Positions 8,056 through 17,134 of a DNA stretch of 64,000 nucleotides are shown here, in pieces. A program made the position numbers and the translations under genes. Numbering within the stretch: the stretch's first letter is position 1; every line of letters begins with the position of its first letter. The DNA comes from 43-108 sp001915545 (GTDB lineage Bacteria; Bacteroidota; Bacteroidia; Bacteroidales; Bacteroidaceae): the NCBI GenBank assembly GCA_902491215.1, contig CABUGV010000006.1:46632-110631 (forward strand), read 5' to 3'. Under the pieces are notes generated by a model. It was not told the origin of the DNA, searched no databases, and saw only the letters and a list, made by a program, of their open reading frames with translations.

Positions 8056-10707
8056 TCAACCATGTTGAATAGTGCTGGTTTTCACGCTGTTTCTTGCATA
8101 TTCGGAAGGTTTGCATCCGTAGGCCTCCTGAAAGCATCGGGTGAAGTAGCTGGCACTGCTGAAACCTGTCTGCTCGGCAATTTCGGCTATTGTGAGGTCG
8201 GTTTCGGCAAGCATGTTGCGAGCACGGCGCAGGCGTATGTCGCGTATGAAATAGCTAGGCGATTGCTCGAGAAGCGACTGGAGCTTGCGGTAGAGGCCGG
8301 TGCGCTCCATGCACAAATCCTTGGCGAGCTGTTCGACGGAATAGCCCGAGGAGTGTATGTTCTTTTCCACAAGTTCGACGGCATGGGCAATGAATCTGGA
8401 GTCTTCTGCAGAGAGGGTCTTTTCCTCGTCCCTGCGTTCTTCGTCCGTTTCCGATGAGGTATCTGCACAGGCCTCCTTCGATGCCTTCTGTTCAGCCTCG
8501 TAGCGGTCGCACTGTTCGATGAGGCCTCGTATGCGCGCAAGGAGAAGTTCTTCCTTATGCTTGCGTTCGAGCTTGCGTCGGGTGTAAACGGTATATGTTC
8601 TGAGTACTGCGAAAATAACTGCGGCTAATAGCAGAATATAGATAACGTATGCAGTTGTGGTTTTCCACCAAGGCGGGGTGATAATGATGGTCACCGTTGT
8701 CTTTTCAGCATTGTCGAAGTCGGTACCGTTTCCGGCATATACCGTAAGAGTGTATTTGCCCGGCTGGAGGTCGGTGTATGATGCATTGAGCAGGCCTCGG
8801 CTGGTGTTTTCAGTAGAGGCCGTGTTCAGAATGTTCCATTGGCGGTCGATGCCCTCAAGTTTGTATCGGTAGCAGAGGCGCTGTCTGTTTACAAAATCGG
8901 GGGCGGAGAACTGTAGTGATATGAAGTTCTGGTTGTAGTTTAGCGTGATGGTGTTTGTGTATGGAGCTGTGCGCTTGAGAATGAGATTGCCCTCGTATTC
9001 TCTGCCGGTCTTGATGGCGGTGCCGTTTACAGTGAGGGATGTAAATACAGGTGCAGGAAAGGAGGTTTTCGCACGGGATACCTTGCTCGGGTGGAACACT
9101 GTGAATCCGTCCACGCCTCCGAAGTAGAGCGTGGAGTCCTTTGCCTGAAAGATGGCACGGGGAGAGTATTCGCCTTCGAGTGTGCCATCGGCATGACGGT
9201 AGACGGTGAAGGATGGGGCGGAGTCTTTGCCCTTGACGTTTATGGCCGATATGCCGTTGCTCGTGGCTGTCCATATTGTACCGTCGTATGCCTCGAGCAA
9301 GCTTTGTATGAAATTGTTTGAAAGTCCGTCCTCGCTGTAGAACTTCCTTGCCTGTTTGCCGTCGGAGGAGTAGAGCAGTAATCCGTCGGCAGTTCCTATC
9401 CATACGCGTCCTAGCTTGTCCTTGCACATGGCAGTAACGCCGTTGGCACTTATGTTCAATTCCGACAGAACAGTTTCTGTCTTTCGCGGATGTCTGTCTG
9501 CCGGCATGTCGGCAAGTGGCACTTTCTGCAGAATCAGTGTGCCTATGGGCGATTTGCTGATTCTGTAGCAGTTCGCTTTGGTGCGCAGATATACGGTGCC
9601 CTTGCTGTCCTCGGCAAAGGCTAAGACGTTGAGGTCGTTCTCACTGTTGTCCGGAAACGAATTGCGTGTGTATGACTGCATGCTGTACATGTTCGGATGG
9701 CTGTAGAACAATCCGCGGTTGTATGTACCCATCCACAATCCTCCCTGACGGTCGATGAACAGCGTGCTTATTTCCGTCGATATGTTTCCGTCGCTTTCGG
9801 TGTTGATGGCAGGGTGGTATGTACTTTTGCCGTTTGTCAGATCTATTTCCCAGAAACCTTTTGTACAGCTGATGTAGGCCGTGTGGGTGTTTTCGGCAAC
9901 GATGAGCGTGTTGAGGGTATAGTCTTTCTCGAGTATTCTTGACCATTCATGGCTTTTCGTGTCGAAGGCAAACATTCCGCCTTTGTTTCCGTTGCGAAGC
10001 TGATAGAATATATCTCCGCTTTTCACAATAAGAGATGTCCTGTTGAATGCATTGTATTCGGATTTTGCGTATGCTCCTACGGAATATTTTTTGTTCACGC
10101 AACCTTTCATGATGGTATGGCACTCAACGCTTCCATCGCTGAAGAACAGATAAATATTATTGTTTGAAGAGCCGACATCTTGAAGACACCTTTCTTTGCT
10201 TTCGTTCAGCTTTATGGATTCTTTGCCGGAAATGGACGTGAGGTGCGCAGATGCGACAATCCACGTCCGTCCGTCGTTGTCGACAAACAAGTCTTCGGCA
10301 CCATTCTTTGCGCCAAGTGTCTTAAGCATTGAATCTATGTTGCTTATATATTGCTCCCTGTACAGATTAATGCAGCTCAATCTTTTGTAATCCTTTATCC
10401 ATAGAAGCGAGTCGCTGCTGTGGTATATCCTGTAGAAGCCGTTGTAGTTTTTCAGTATATATCTGCTTTTCTCCGTGTTGTGGATATTTCTGAAGTGAAC
10501 GCCGTCGTAGATGTTGACATTTCCGAAGGTCGTAAACACCATCCTTCCGTCGGGCAGTTGCTGAATGAATCTTATCTGATTGTCGCTCAATCCGTCAGAA
10601 GTATTTATAGGTATGAAAGTCTCAAAATCCTTGTTTATGGAGCAGATTTTCCCTGCATGAAGCAGAAAAAAAACTGTCACCATCAAAAATCTATATATTC
10701 CAGGCAT
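8056..10707 (-). CDS. Propeller/Y_Y_Y membrane regulator with AraC helix-turn-helix
   Basis: 883-residue sensor-regulator. Order: signal/anchor (about 1-25), two-component-regulator propeller repeats (motifs such as FTTFGNVNIYDG and RVWIGTADGLLLYSSDGK) over about 30-560, a Y_Y_Y domain (about 590-680), one membrane span (TAYVIYILLLAAVIFAVL), a charged coil, and a C-terminal AraC DNA-binding domain (YSVEQLAKDLCMERTGLYRK, then FSSASYFTRCFQEAYGCKPSEY). This is the sensor and output of a hybrid two-component system, but no kinase, phosphoacceptor His, ATPase or receiver domain is present. ATG 10707 is the start; the TTG at 10737 lies inside the promoter. It probably senses a glycan fragment in the periplasm and controls the adjacent GH31 gene. 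Confidence 0.88.
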   Translation of the reverse strand: MPGIYRFLMVTVFFLLHAGKICSINKDFETFIPINTSDGLSDNQIRFIQQLPDGRMVFTTFGNVNIYDGVHFRNIHNTEKSRYILKNYNGFYRIYHSSDSLLWIKDYKRLSCINLYREQYISNIDSMLKTLGAKNGAEDLFVDNDGRTWIVASAHLTSISGKESIKLNESKERCLQDVGSSNNNIYLFFSDGSVECHTIMKGCVNKKYSVGAYAKSEYNAFNRTSLIVKSGDIFYQLRNGNKGGMFAFDTKSHEWSRILEKDYTLNTLIVAENTHTAYISCTKGFWEIDLTNGKSTYHPAINTESDGNISTEISTLFIDRQGGLWMGTYNRGLFYSHPNMYSMQSYTRNSFPDNSENDLNVLAFAEDSKGTVYLRTKANCYRISKSPIGTLILQKVPLADMPADRHPRKTETVLSELNISANGVTAMCKDKLGRVWIGTADGLLLYSSDGKQARKFYSEDGLSNNFIQSLLEAYDGTIWTATSNGISAINVKGKDSAPSFTVYRHADGTLEGEYSPRAIFQAKDSTLYFGGVDGFTVFHPSKVSRAKTSFPAPVFTSLTVNGTAIKTGREYEGNLILKRTAPYTNTITLNYNQNFISLQFSAPDFVNRQRLCYRYKLEGIDRQWNILNTASTENTSRGLLNASYTDLQPGKYTLTVYAGNGTDFDNAEKTTVTIIITPPWWKTTTAYVIYILLLAAVIFAVLRTYTVYTRRKLERKHKEELLLARIRGLIEQCDRYEAEQKASKEACADTSSETDEERRDEEKTLSAEDSRFIAHAVELVEKNIHSSGYSVEQLAKDLCMERTGLYRKLQSLLEQSPSYFIRDIRLRRARNMLAETDLTIAEIAEQTGFSSASYFTRCFQEAYGCKPSEYARNSVKTSTIQHG

Positions 10708-10734
10708 CTTTCGGTTGTTTTTCTTTATTGTATG

Positions 10735-10742
10735 CAAATATA
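10735..10742 (-). promoter_or_regulatory. Promoter -7 element of the propeller/AraC regulator
   Basis: On the minus strand TATATTTG matches TAnnTTTG, 27 bases before ATG 10707. It overlaps the alternative TTG start, which argues against that start. Confidence 0.6.
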
Positions 10743-10831
10743 GCGTTTTGCTTTAAGGTTTTCGGCTTTACAACTGTTTCTATTGATGGTGCACGGCAGT
10801 GCATGGTGCGTTTTTCAGGTTTTATCAATAT

Positions 10832-10869
10832 AAAAAAGGAGAGCACACCTGTTTTAAGGCATGCTCTCC
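10832..10869 (-). terminator. Terminator of the V-ATPase operon
   Basis: GGAGAGCA at 10838-10845 pairs perfectly with 10862-10869, and the minus strand continues with a T-rich run (A tract 10832-10837). It lies about 100 bases beyond the subunit K stop, the last gene of the operon. Confidence 0.8.
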
Positions 10870-10966
10870 AGCGGTTATTAAAAAAAGTTTTTTCAGTTTT
10901 TTCTCACTGTTTCCGTGTGTGCCGATGACTTGTTTTCATGCTGCATCTGCACACTCTCGCATCTGC

Positions 10967-11422
10967 TTATGCTACTGAAGGGAGTGCACTTGAGATGAGG
11001 ATGAGTACGAGGAGTGAGAGGATGGCGTAAAGTTCAGGGAATACGGCGAGCACCATTGTTGTACCGAATGCTTTGTAGCCAGAACCGATGGCTGTAATAC
11101 CGCTTGAGCAGACGTTTGCCTGACGTATTGCTGAGAAGAGGCATACAAGACCCACTGCAAGGCCTGCACCGAAGATGGCCGCTGCTTCGTACATCGACAT
11201 GCCGTCGTAAACGTGAGGTTTGAGCATGAAGAATCCGACGAATCCGTAAAGTCCCTGAGACGATGGGAGGGCTGAAAGTCCGATATATGAACCTGAAGCC
11301 GACGGATTTTTCTTGTATGCTCCGATTGTTGCATTTCCGCAGATTGTTACTCCGTAAGCACTGCCGATTCCTGAAAGTGCGACAGCAAGAGCCACACCTA
11401 CATAAGCTAATAACATTTCCAT
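10967..11422 (-). CDS. ntpK: V-type ATPase subunit K (membrane rotor, c-ring)
   Basis: 151-residue proteolipid with four membrane helices in two hairpins, forming the rotor ring that carries ions across the inner membrane. The ion-binding carboxylate is Glu130 in VFPELYAIL on helix 4. Leu52, Ser55 and Gln56 (LPSSQGLYG) and Gln101 (SAIRQANV) stand at the same relative spacing as Leu61, Thr64, Gln65, Gln110 and Glu139 of the Enterococcus hirae sodium-binding K ring, with Thr replaced by Ser. Sodium coupling is therefore likely. It is the last gene of the operon, 38 bases after subunit I. Confidence 0.93.
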   Translation of the reverse strand: MEMLLAYVGVALAVALSGIGSAYGVTICGNATIGAYKKNPSASGSYIGLSALPSSQGLYGFVGFFMLKPHVYDGMSMYEAAAIFGAGLAVGLVCLFSAIRQANVCSSGITAIGSGYKAFGTTMVLAVFPELYAILSLLVLILISSALPSVA

Positions 11423-11460
11423 AGTTTTTTCCTTTTTTGATTATTGATTAATTTCTTTTA

Positions 11461-13323
11461 TTATTTCTTGTTTTTGAATGTTTTTACTCTGAATGGTTCA
11501 AATTCCTTGCCGCCGCCGTCAAATTCGGCATTTTTGAAGAACTCGACAAACGTGAGTCGCATAGGGTGAACGAAAGAACTTATCATGCAGAGTGCAAAAT
11601 TGATGCCGTGTCCTGCAAGCAGAATCAGGAGCATAGGCAACCAGCGGATACCCCACGAGAGGGAACTTGTCATTTCGATTGCCAGCTGATTGAACACTCC
11701 TCCGAGCACACCGCCGGTAAGACCGAGCGCAAACAGACGTATGTATGACAGGAGGTCGCCGAGAAGGCCTGTCGCCATGTTGTATGTATTCCATATTCCA
11801 GAACCGAAATTCATGAATATGTTCTTGCCAGGAGTGTTGAAGAAATATATTCCCAACGCGCTGATGCCGATGATTGCGTAGAGCAGATAATTTACTGCCA
11901 TTGGCAATGTGCCTCCGCATGCCGGCACTCCAAGGTATACTATTGCTGAAACTATTGCTACTACCCAGGAAATTTTTCCTACTCCGTACTTCCAGCCGTA
12001 AAGCTTTATGGCTTTGGCCGCTGAAAGGCACATTCCGAGGAGCACCTGTATAAGTCCGATAACAACTGATATGACCATCATCGGGCTATATCCGAACAGC
12101 TTGAAGTTGTTTTCGCTGATGAAGTATTGCTTTACCGGTGCAAGGAAAGCCCAATCCTGAGAACTCAAATCGATACCGAAGAGAGAACCGGTGAGGGTTC
12201 CGCAGACGATGGTCATTGCACCCAGGCATATTCCCAGTGAGGCATAAGGCTTCATGTCGTCTGCCAGTTTCATGCGCAACACCAAGCTTGCGGCCAGAAT
12301 GACGAAACCGTAACCGGCATCGCCCATGCAGAGGCCGAAGAACAACATGAAGAACGGTGCAAAGAACGGTGTCGGGTCGATGTCGTGATAGCTCGGGAGT
12401 GAGTACATCCTCAGAATCGGTTCGAACAATGAACTGAATGCTCCGTTTTTTATCTTTACCGGTATGTCATCTTCAAAATCAGGGTCTTCCACTTCGTAGA
12501 ATATCTGATTCTTGTCGAGACATTCGCATACTGTCTTTTCGTTTTCTGCCTCAACCCATCCTACCATCATCTTTATCCTGTCTTCGGCAAGGGATTCTGT
12601 GTTCAGATGCACTTTCGACAGGGACAGGCTGTTCTCGTTGTCCACCTGTGCCGCCAGTATCGAATCTCTGTCTTCAGCATTGATCTGCAGAAGCCGTTCG
12701 TGTATGCTTTCTATCTGAGCCTCGATGTCAGCTTTCTTCTTTATGTAGAAGTTGAGGCTTTCTTCAGGCATGTCGACAGCTTCAGCCGATATTTCAGGCT
12801 TTTCAGCTGAAAAGGCTATGAACAGACATCTGTCGTTCGACACGGCAATCTGTGTTGCGAAATATTTGTCGCTCCACTCCTGATCGAACATCTTTACCGG
12901 ACAGCTGTAGAAAAAGGCCTTATAGCCGGCTTCTTCAAGCTTTCCAAAATTATCTTTTGTGAAGTTTCCCCACGGCTCCAGAGTGCTTATTGTTCTCTTT
13001 GTTGAGTCGAGAGAACGCTTAAGGTCTGATTCGCGCACCGTAAGCCTTTCGATTTCGTCCATAATGCTGTCAGCTTTCGAAACGTCCGCATGCGGTTTGG
13101 CGAATGTCTTGTCAGTGGTGTAGTTGTCCGATGCGCTTTTCAGAGTGTTGAGCGCCTGCCGGCATCTTTCAGAGTAGGCCAAAGCTTCCTGCAGTTCTGG
13201 ACTGCTTCCTCCGTTCTGCAGTTCTGCGATGTGTACGACACCGAGTTCTCTGATTTCCTGAAGGAATGATTCATATTCCTTGCTGGTCACCAGGAACGTA
13301 AGTTTTTTCATTTTTTCAATCAT
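11461..13323 (-). CDS. ntpI: V-type ATPase subunit I (stator a-subunit)
   Basis: 620-residue membrane stator subunit. The N-terminal half is soluble and partly coiled coil (about 1-310, e.g. the LTVRESDLKRSLDSTKRTIS region); the C-terminal half has seven or eight hydrophobic segments from about residue 320 (FFMLFFGLCMGDAGYG) to 600. The MGDAGYG and LSYIRLFALGL motifs are hallmarks of this family; the Arg in SYIRLFALGL is the essential residue opposite the rotor carboxylate. Its start overlaps the subunit D stop (ATGA), showing coupled translation. Confidence 0.93.
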   Translation of the reverse strand: MIEKMKKLTFLVTSKEYESFLQEIRELGVVHIAELQNGGSSPELQEALAYSERCRQALNTLKSASDNYTTDKTFAKPHADVSKADSIMDEIERLTVRESDLKRSLDSTKRTISTLEPWGNFTKDNFGKLEEAGYKAFFYSCPVKMFDQEWSDKYFATQIAVSNDRCLFIAFSAEKPEISAEAVDMPEESLNFYIKKKADIEAQIESIHERLLQINAEDRDSILAAQVDNENSLSLSKVHLNTESLAEDRIKMMVGWVEAENEKTVCECLDKNQIFYEVEDPDFEDDIPVKIKNGAFSSLFEPILRMYSLPSYHDIDPTPFFAPFFMLFFGLCMGDAGYGFVILAASLVLRMKLADDMKPYASLGICLGAMTIVCGTLTGSLFGIDLSSQDWAFLAPVKQYFISENNFKLFGYSPMMVISVVIGLIQVLLGMCLSAAKAIKLYGWKYGVGKISWVVAIVSAIVYLGVPACGGTLPMAVNYLLYAIIGISALGIYFFNTPGKNIFMNFGSGIWNTYNMATGLLGDLLSYIRLFALGLTGGVLGGVFNQLAIEMTSSLSWGIRWLPMLLILLAGHGINFALCMISSFVHPMRLTFVEFFKNAEFDGGGKEFEPFRVKTFKNKK

Positions 13324-13925
13324 GCTTCGGCCTCCTTTCTCTTCTTCTGCAGTGATTTCAGTATCTTCTGTGACGATTTGGAGAGGTTCTCCTCATCTTC
13401 CATGAATCTCTTTATCTTGCGCACAGCTTCCTGAAAACCAGGTATCTGAACTTTCTCGAAGAGGTTTACCTTCTGCGTGGTCTTTTTTCTAGCATGTTCC
13501 AGAAGTTCAAGCTTTGCCACGACAAATTCACGTTCAACGGCTGTCTTGGCAAGACCCTGCAGAAGATTGATGCCGTCGAAGTACCATTTTGGAGCGCTGA
13601 ACAAGCCGAACGGGCGTACTTCCAGCTGTATGTTTGTGAGAACCGGCACTCTGACGCCTGCAACTTTCTTGACGTCCAGCACGACGTCGCTGAGTTTCAC
13701 AAGCGAAGGGTCGAATTCGCCCCACAAGGCATACATGGATTCATAACCCTGTATCTGGCTTTCCAATTTCTTCTCCAACTCCGATGCTTCGCTCTTGCAT
13801 TTCTTCACTTCGAGACGGAGCGCTGTTTCCTTGTTCTTTATGATTGGAAGAGTGCGCTCGCGTACTTTCAGCTGCTTTTCAATCTGCTGAAGCGAGGTTT
13901 TGTTGTATTGAAATTTTATTGCCAT
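13320..13925 (-). CDS. ntpD: V-type ATPase subunit D (central stalk)
   Basis: 201-residue, mostly helical central-shaft subunit that turns inside the A3B3 head. It begins MAIKFQYNKTSLQQIEKQLK and ends with a Lys-rich helix (KILKSLQKKRKEAEA); both termini are long coiled coils as expected. ATG 13925 is chosen over the TTG six bases upstream. It overlaps subunit I by four bases and follows subunit B after about 100 bases. Length is typical. Confidence 0.9.
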   Translation of the reverse strand: MAIKFQYNKTSLQQIEKQLKVRERTLPIIKNKETALRLEVKKCKSEASELEKKLESQIQGYESMYALWGEFDPSLVKLSDVVLDVKKVAGVRVPVLTNIQLEVRPFGLFSAPKWYFDGINLLQGLAKTAVEREFVVAKLELLEHARKKTTQKVNLFEKVQIPGFQEAVRKIKRFMEDEENLSKSSQKILKSLQKKRKEAEA

Positions 13926-14024
13926 AATCAACTATTGTAGAACTCCCGTTTCTTTCATTCAACACGCTGTGCCTTGTTGCTTGAGGCCCTCGTTCGATGT
14001 ATTGATTCAGGAGTTGTCTTATAC

Positions 14025-15350
14025 TTATTTCCAGTAAATGTCGGTGAACTCCTTCTTGATGTTCACTTCTTCAATCTTGAAGTATTTTCTGAAGAGCGAC
14101 CATGTAACGTCAAGCATTTCAGTAGTATCCAGATTGACATCTATGGCAAGAAGCTTGTCCGCATATTCTTTTGCAAAATCCAGACAGCGGTTGTCGTAGT
14201 CGGTGAGGTCGAAACCGTTCTCCATCTTTGTCTTTGCGTTTGCTGCGTCCGAATAGAGTCGGATGGCGGCGTTCATCACCTGTGAGTGGTCCTTTCGGGT
14301 CTTCTTTCCGGCAACGAGCTGTTTCAGACGCGACAGTGAGCGGAATGGGTCGACGATGACCTTACCGATGTCTGAATCACGTCTTAGGAAGAGCTGACCT
14401 TCGGTGATGTATCCGGTGTTGTCTGGTACGGCATGTGTGATATCGCCGCCGCTGAGTGTCGTTACGGCAATGATTGTGATTGAACCGCCACCTGCTTCCT
14501 CTGGGAACTGTACCGCTTTCTCGTAAATCTTTGCAAGGTCGGAATAGAGAGAACCAGGCATAGAGTCCTTCGAAGGAATCTGGTCCATACGGTTTGACAC
14601 GATGGCCAGAGAGTCGGCATAAGATGTCATATCTGTGAGCAGTACGAGCACCTTCTCGTGCTTTTCAACAGCAAAATATTCAGCTGCCGTAAGTGCCATG
14701 TCCGGAACGAGGAGTCGTTCAACGGCAGGGTCCTCAGTAGTATTCATGAATGAAACGATACGGTCGAGCGCACCAGCATTAGAGAATGTGTTCTTGAAGA
14801 ACAGGTAGTCGTCGTTTGTCATACCCATACCGCCAAGGATAATCTTGTCGGCCTTTGCGCGGAGTGCCACCATGGCCATAACTTCGTTGAACGGCTGGTC
14901 AGGGTCGGCGAAGAACGGAATCTTCTGTCCAGACACGAGAGTATTGTTGAGGTCGATACCCGCGATACCTGTCGCAATCAGTTCACTTGGCTGTTTACGG
15001 CGTACAGGGTTTACCGATGGTCCGCCGATTTCCACTTCCTTACCCTCGATGGCAGGTCCGCCGTCGATTGGTGCACCGTATGCGTTGAAGAATCTTCCAG
15101 AGAGCTGGTCGCTTACTTTCAGGGTAGGGGCTTTGCCTAGAAATACCACTTCTGCATTTGTCGGGATACCTCCTGTTCCCTCGAAAACCTGGAGGGTTAC
15201 TTCGTCGCCGATGATTTTTACGGCCTGTGCCAGCTTGCCGTTGATGAGTGCGAGTTCATCGCATCCAACACCTGTTGCCTTAAGCGAACAGGTTGCTTTG
15301 GTAATCTGGCTGATTTTTGTATATATTTTTTGGAATGCTGTTGTTGTCAT
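14025..15350 (-). CDS. ntpB: V-type ATPase subunit B (regulatory nucleotide-binding)
   Basis: 441-residue non-catalytic head subunit, starting MTTTAFQKIYTKISQITKA. It carries the ATPase alpha/beta fold with LSGRFFNAYGAPIDGGP in the N-terminal beta barrel and LATGIAGIDLNNTLVSGQKIPFF-like sequence in place of a P-loop, as usual for B subunits. LLTDMTSYADSLAIVSNRMDQIP matches the conserved B-family segment near the nucleotide interface. It lies 12 bases after the subunit A stop. Confidence 0.95.
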   Translation of the reverse strand: MTTTAFQKIYTKISQITKATCSLKATGVGCDELALINGKLAQAVKIIGDEVTLQVFEGTGGIPTNAEVVFLGKAPTLKVSDQLSGRFFNAYGAPIDGGPAIEGKEVEIGGPSVNPVRRKQPSELIATGIAGIDLNNTLVSGQKIPFFADPDQPFNEVMAMVALRAKADKIILGGMGMTNDDYLFFKNTFSNAGALDRIVSFMNTTEDPAVERLLVPDMALTAAEYFAVEKHEKVLVLLTDMTSYADSLAIVSNRMDQIPSKDSMPGSLYSDLAKIYEKAVQFPEEAGGGSITIIAVTTLSGGDITHAVPDNTGYITEGQLFLRRDSDIGKVIVDPFRSLSRLKQLVAGKKTRKDHSQVMNAAIRLYSDAANAKTKMENGFDLTDYDNRCLDFAKEYADKLLAIDVNLDTTEMLDVTWSLFRKYFKIEEVNIKKEFTDIYWK

Positions 15351-15362
15351 ATCCTATTCTGT

Positions 15363-17117
15363 TTATTTGTTTTTCTGTTCTTCGAGCATTGCCATCAATT
15401 GGTTCTTGAATTCATAGTACTGCTCTGATTTGAATGGAGAATAGTTCATCTGCTTGCAGATGTTTATCATCTTCTTGAAGTAGTCGACTACATCGAGGAA
15501 ACTGTCGAACTCGAAATCTGTGTCGCAGATATCAACAACCAGATTGAGTATCTCTTCCTGACGTTCCAGCGGAGTCATGGCATCAACTTCGTCGAATGCA
15601 TCCTGCTGAAGGATAACGAAGTCTATGATTTCCGATTTCCAGAAGATTACGTGGTATTCTACAGGCACACCGTCATCACCGAGAATGTTTATCTGTTCGG
15701 CAATTTCCTTGCCTCGCTGCATTCTTGTCTTCAGGTTGTTTACCTTGGCAATCCATTCACCGTTGATTCTCTTCTTTATATATTCTGCAAATTCAGGATA
15801 TTCAAGATATTTCGAATAAGAATCGATAGGGTTTACAGCCGGGTAGCGCTTGCGGTCGGCACGGTCCTGCTCGAGTCCGTAGAAGCATCGTGCCACTTTC
15901 TTTGTACTTTCAGTGACAGGTTCCTTCAGGTTACCTCCGGCTGGCGACACGGTTCCGATGAATGTGATTGAACCCGTCTGTCCGTTGTTAAGATAAACAT
16001 ATCCTGCACGTCCGTAGAAGTTGGATATGAGTGCCGACAAGTCCATAGGGAAGGCGTCAGGTCCAGGCAATTCCTCCATACGGTTGGACATCTCTCGAAG
16101 AGCCTGTGCCCAACGTGAAGTTGAGTCGGCCATAAGCAGAACCCTGAGTCCCATTGAGCGGTAGTACTCGGCCATTGTCATTGCTGTGTAGACAGAAGCC
16201 TCACGCGCTGCAACAGGCATGTTTGACGTGTTGGCAATGATGATTGTTCTTTCCATCAGCTTGCGTCCTGTGTGAGGGTCGACGAGTTCAGGGAACTCTG
16301 TGAAGATTTCCACAACCTCATTGGCACGCTCACCGCAGGCTGCGATGATAACGATGTCGGCTTCGGCCTGCTTTGAGATGGCGTGCTGAAGCACTGTCTT
16401 TCCTGTACCGAATGGTCCAGGGATAAAACCTGTACCGCCTTCAGTGATAGGGTTGAATGTATCGATTGTACGTACACCTGTTTCAAGAAGTTTGAATGGA
16501 CGCGGTTTTTCCTTATAGTTCGTCATTGCAAACTTCACCGGCCAGTGCTGAATCATATTGACCTTGATTTCCTTGCCTTCCTCGTCAGTGAGTACTGCAA
16601 TCGTATCTTCGACCTTGTATTTTCCCTGTTCCGCGATAGATTTTACCGTAGCCTTTCCCTTCATCTGGAAAGGTACCATAATCTTCAGAGGCTGTGAGTT
16701 TTCGATAACTTCACCGAGCCAGTCGGAAGCTTCCACAGAGTCTCCTGCGCTTACCAGCGGAGTGAAGTCCCATTCACGCTCCCTGTCGAGCGGATCGGTG
16801 TATTCTCCTCTCTTAAGGAAAACTCCTTCCATCTTCTCCAGGTCGTTCTGCAGACCGTCATATTTCTTTGAAAGCATTCCCGGTGCAAGCTGCACTTCGA
16901 GCATGTGTCCGGTGAACTCGGCAGGCGAACCCACTTTCAGTCCGCGTGTGCTCTCGAATACCTGTACATATACGTCTGCACCCACAACCTTGATAACTTC
17001 TGACATGAGTCTGTCGCCGCCCGTTTCAATGTAGCAGATTTCTCCTTGAGCCACAGGACCGTCGACTTTCAGTGTCACCATGTTGGCAATAATGCCGCTA
17101 ACAGTTCCTTTTGTCAT
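15363..17117 (-). CDS. ntpA: V-type ATPase subunit A (catalytic)
   Basis: 584-residue catalytic subunit that hydrolyses or makes ATP in the A3B3 head. Walker A is GPFGTGKT at residues 234-241, the Walker B strand is LRVLLMADSTSRWAQALREM, and a non-homologous insert (about 115-185) specific to V/A-type A subunits is present. It begins MTKGTVSGIIANMVTLKVDG and follows the DUF2764 gene by 17 bases. Length and motifs are intact, so the enzyme should be active. Confidence 0.96.
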   Translation of the reverse strand: MTKGTVSGIIANMVTLKVDGPVAQGEICYIETGGDRLMSEVIKVVGADVYVQVFESTRGLKVGSPAEFTGHMLEVQLAPGMLSKKYDGLQNDLEKMEGVFLKRGEYTDPLDREREWDFTPLVSAGDSVEASDWLGEVIENSQPLKIMVPFQMKGKATVKSIAEQGKYKVEDTIAVLTDEEGKEIKVNMIQHWPVKFAMTNYKEKPRPFKLLETGVRTIDTFNPITEGGTGFIPGPFGTGKTVLQHAISKQAEADIVIIAACGERANEVVEIFTEFPELVDPHTGRKLMERTIIIANTSNMPVAAREASVYTAMTMAEYYRSMGLRVLLMADSTSRWAQALREMSNRMEELPGPDAFPMDLSALISNFYGRAGYVYLNNGQTGSITFIGTVSPAGGNLKEPVTESTKKVARCFYGLEQDRADRKRYPAVNPIDSYSKYLEYPEFAEYIKKRINGEWIAKVNNLKTRMQRGKEIAEQINILGDDGVPVEYHVIFWKSEIIDFVILQQDAFDEVDAMTPLERQEEILNLVVDICDTDFEFDSFLDVVDYFKKMINICKQMNYSPFKSEQYYEFKNQLMAMLEEQKNK

Positions 17118-17134
17118 ATTATATGTTTTTTCTA

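Noticed and set aside
10967..11422. F-type ATP synthase c subunit
   Set aside because: Four helices, V-type LPSSQGLYG motif and V-ATPase operon context identify subunit K.
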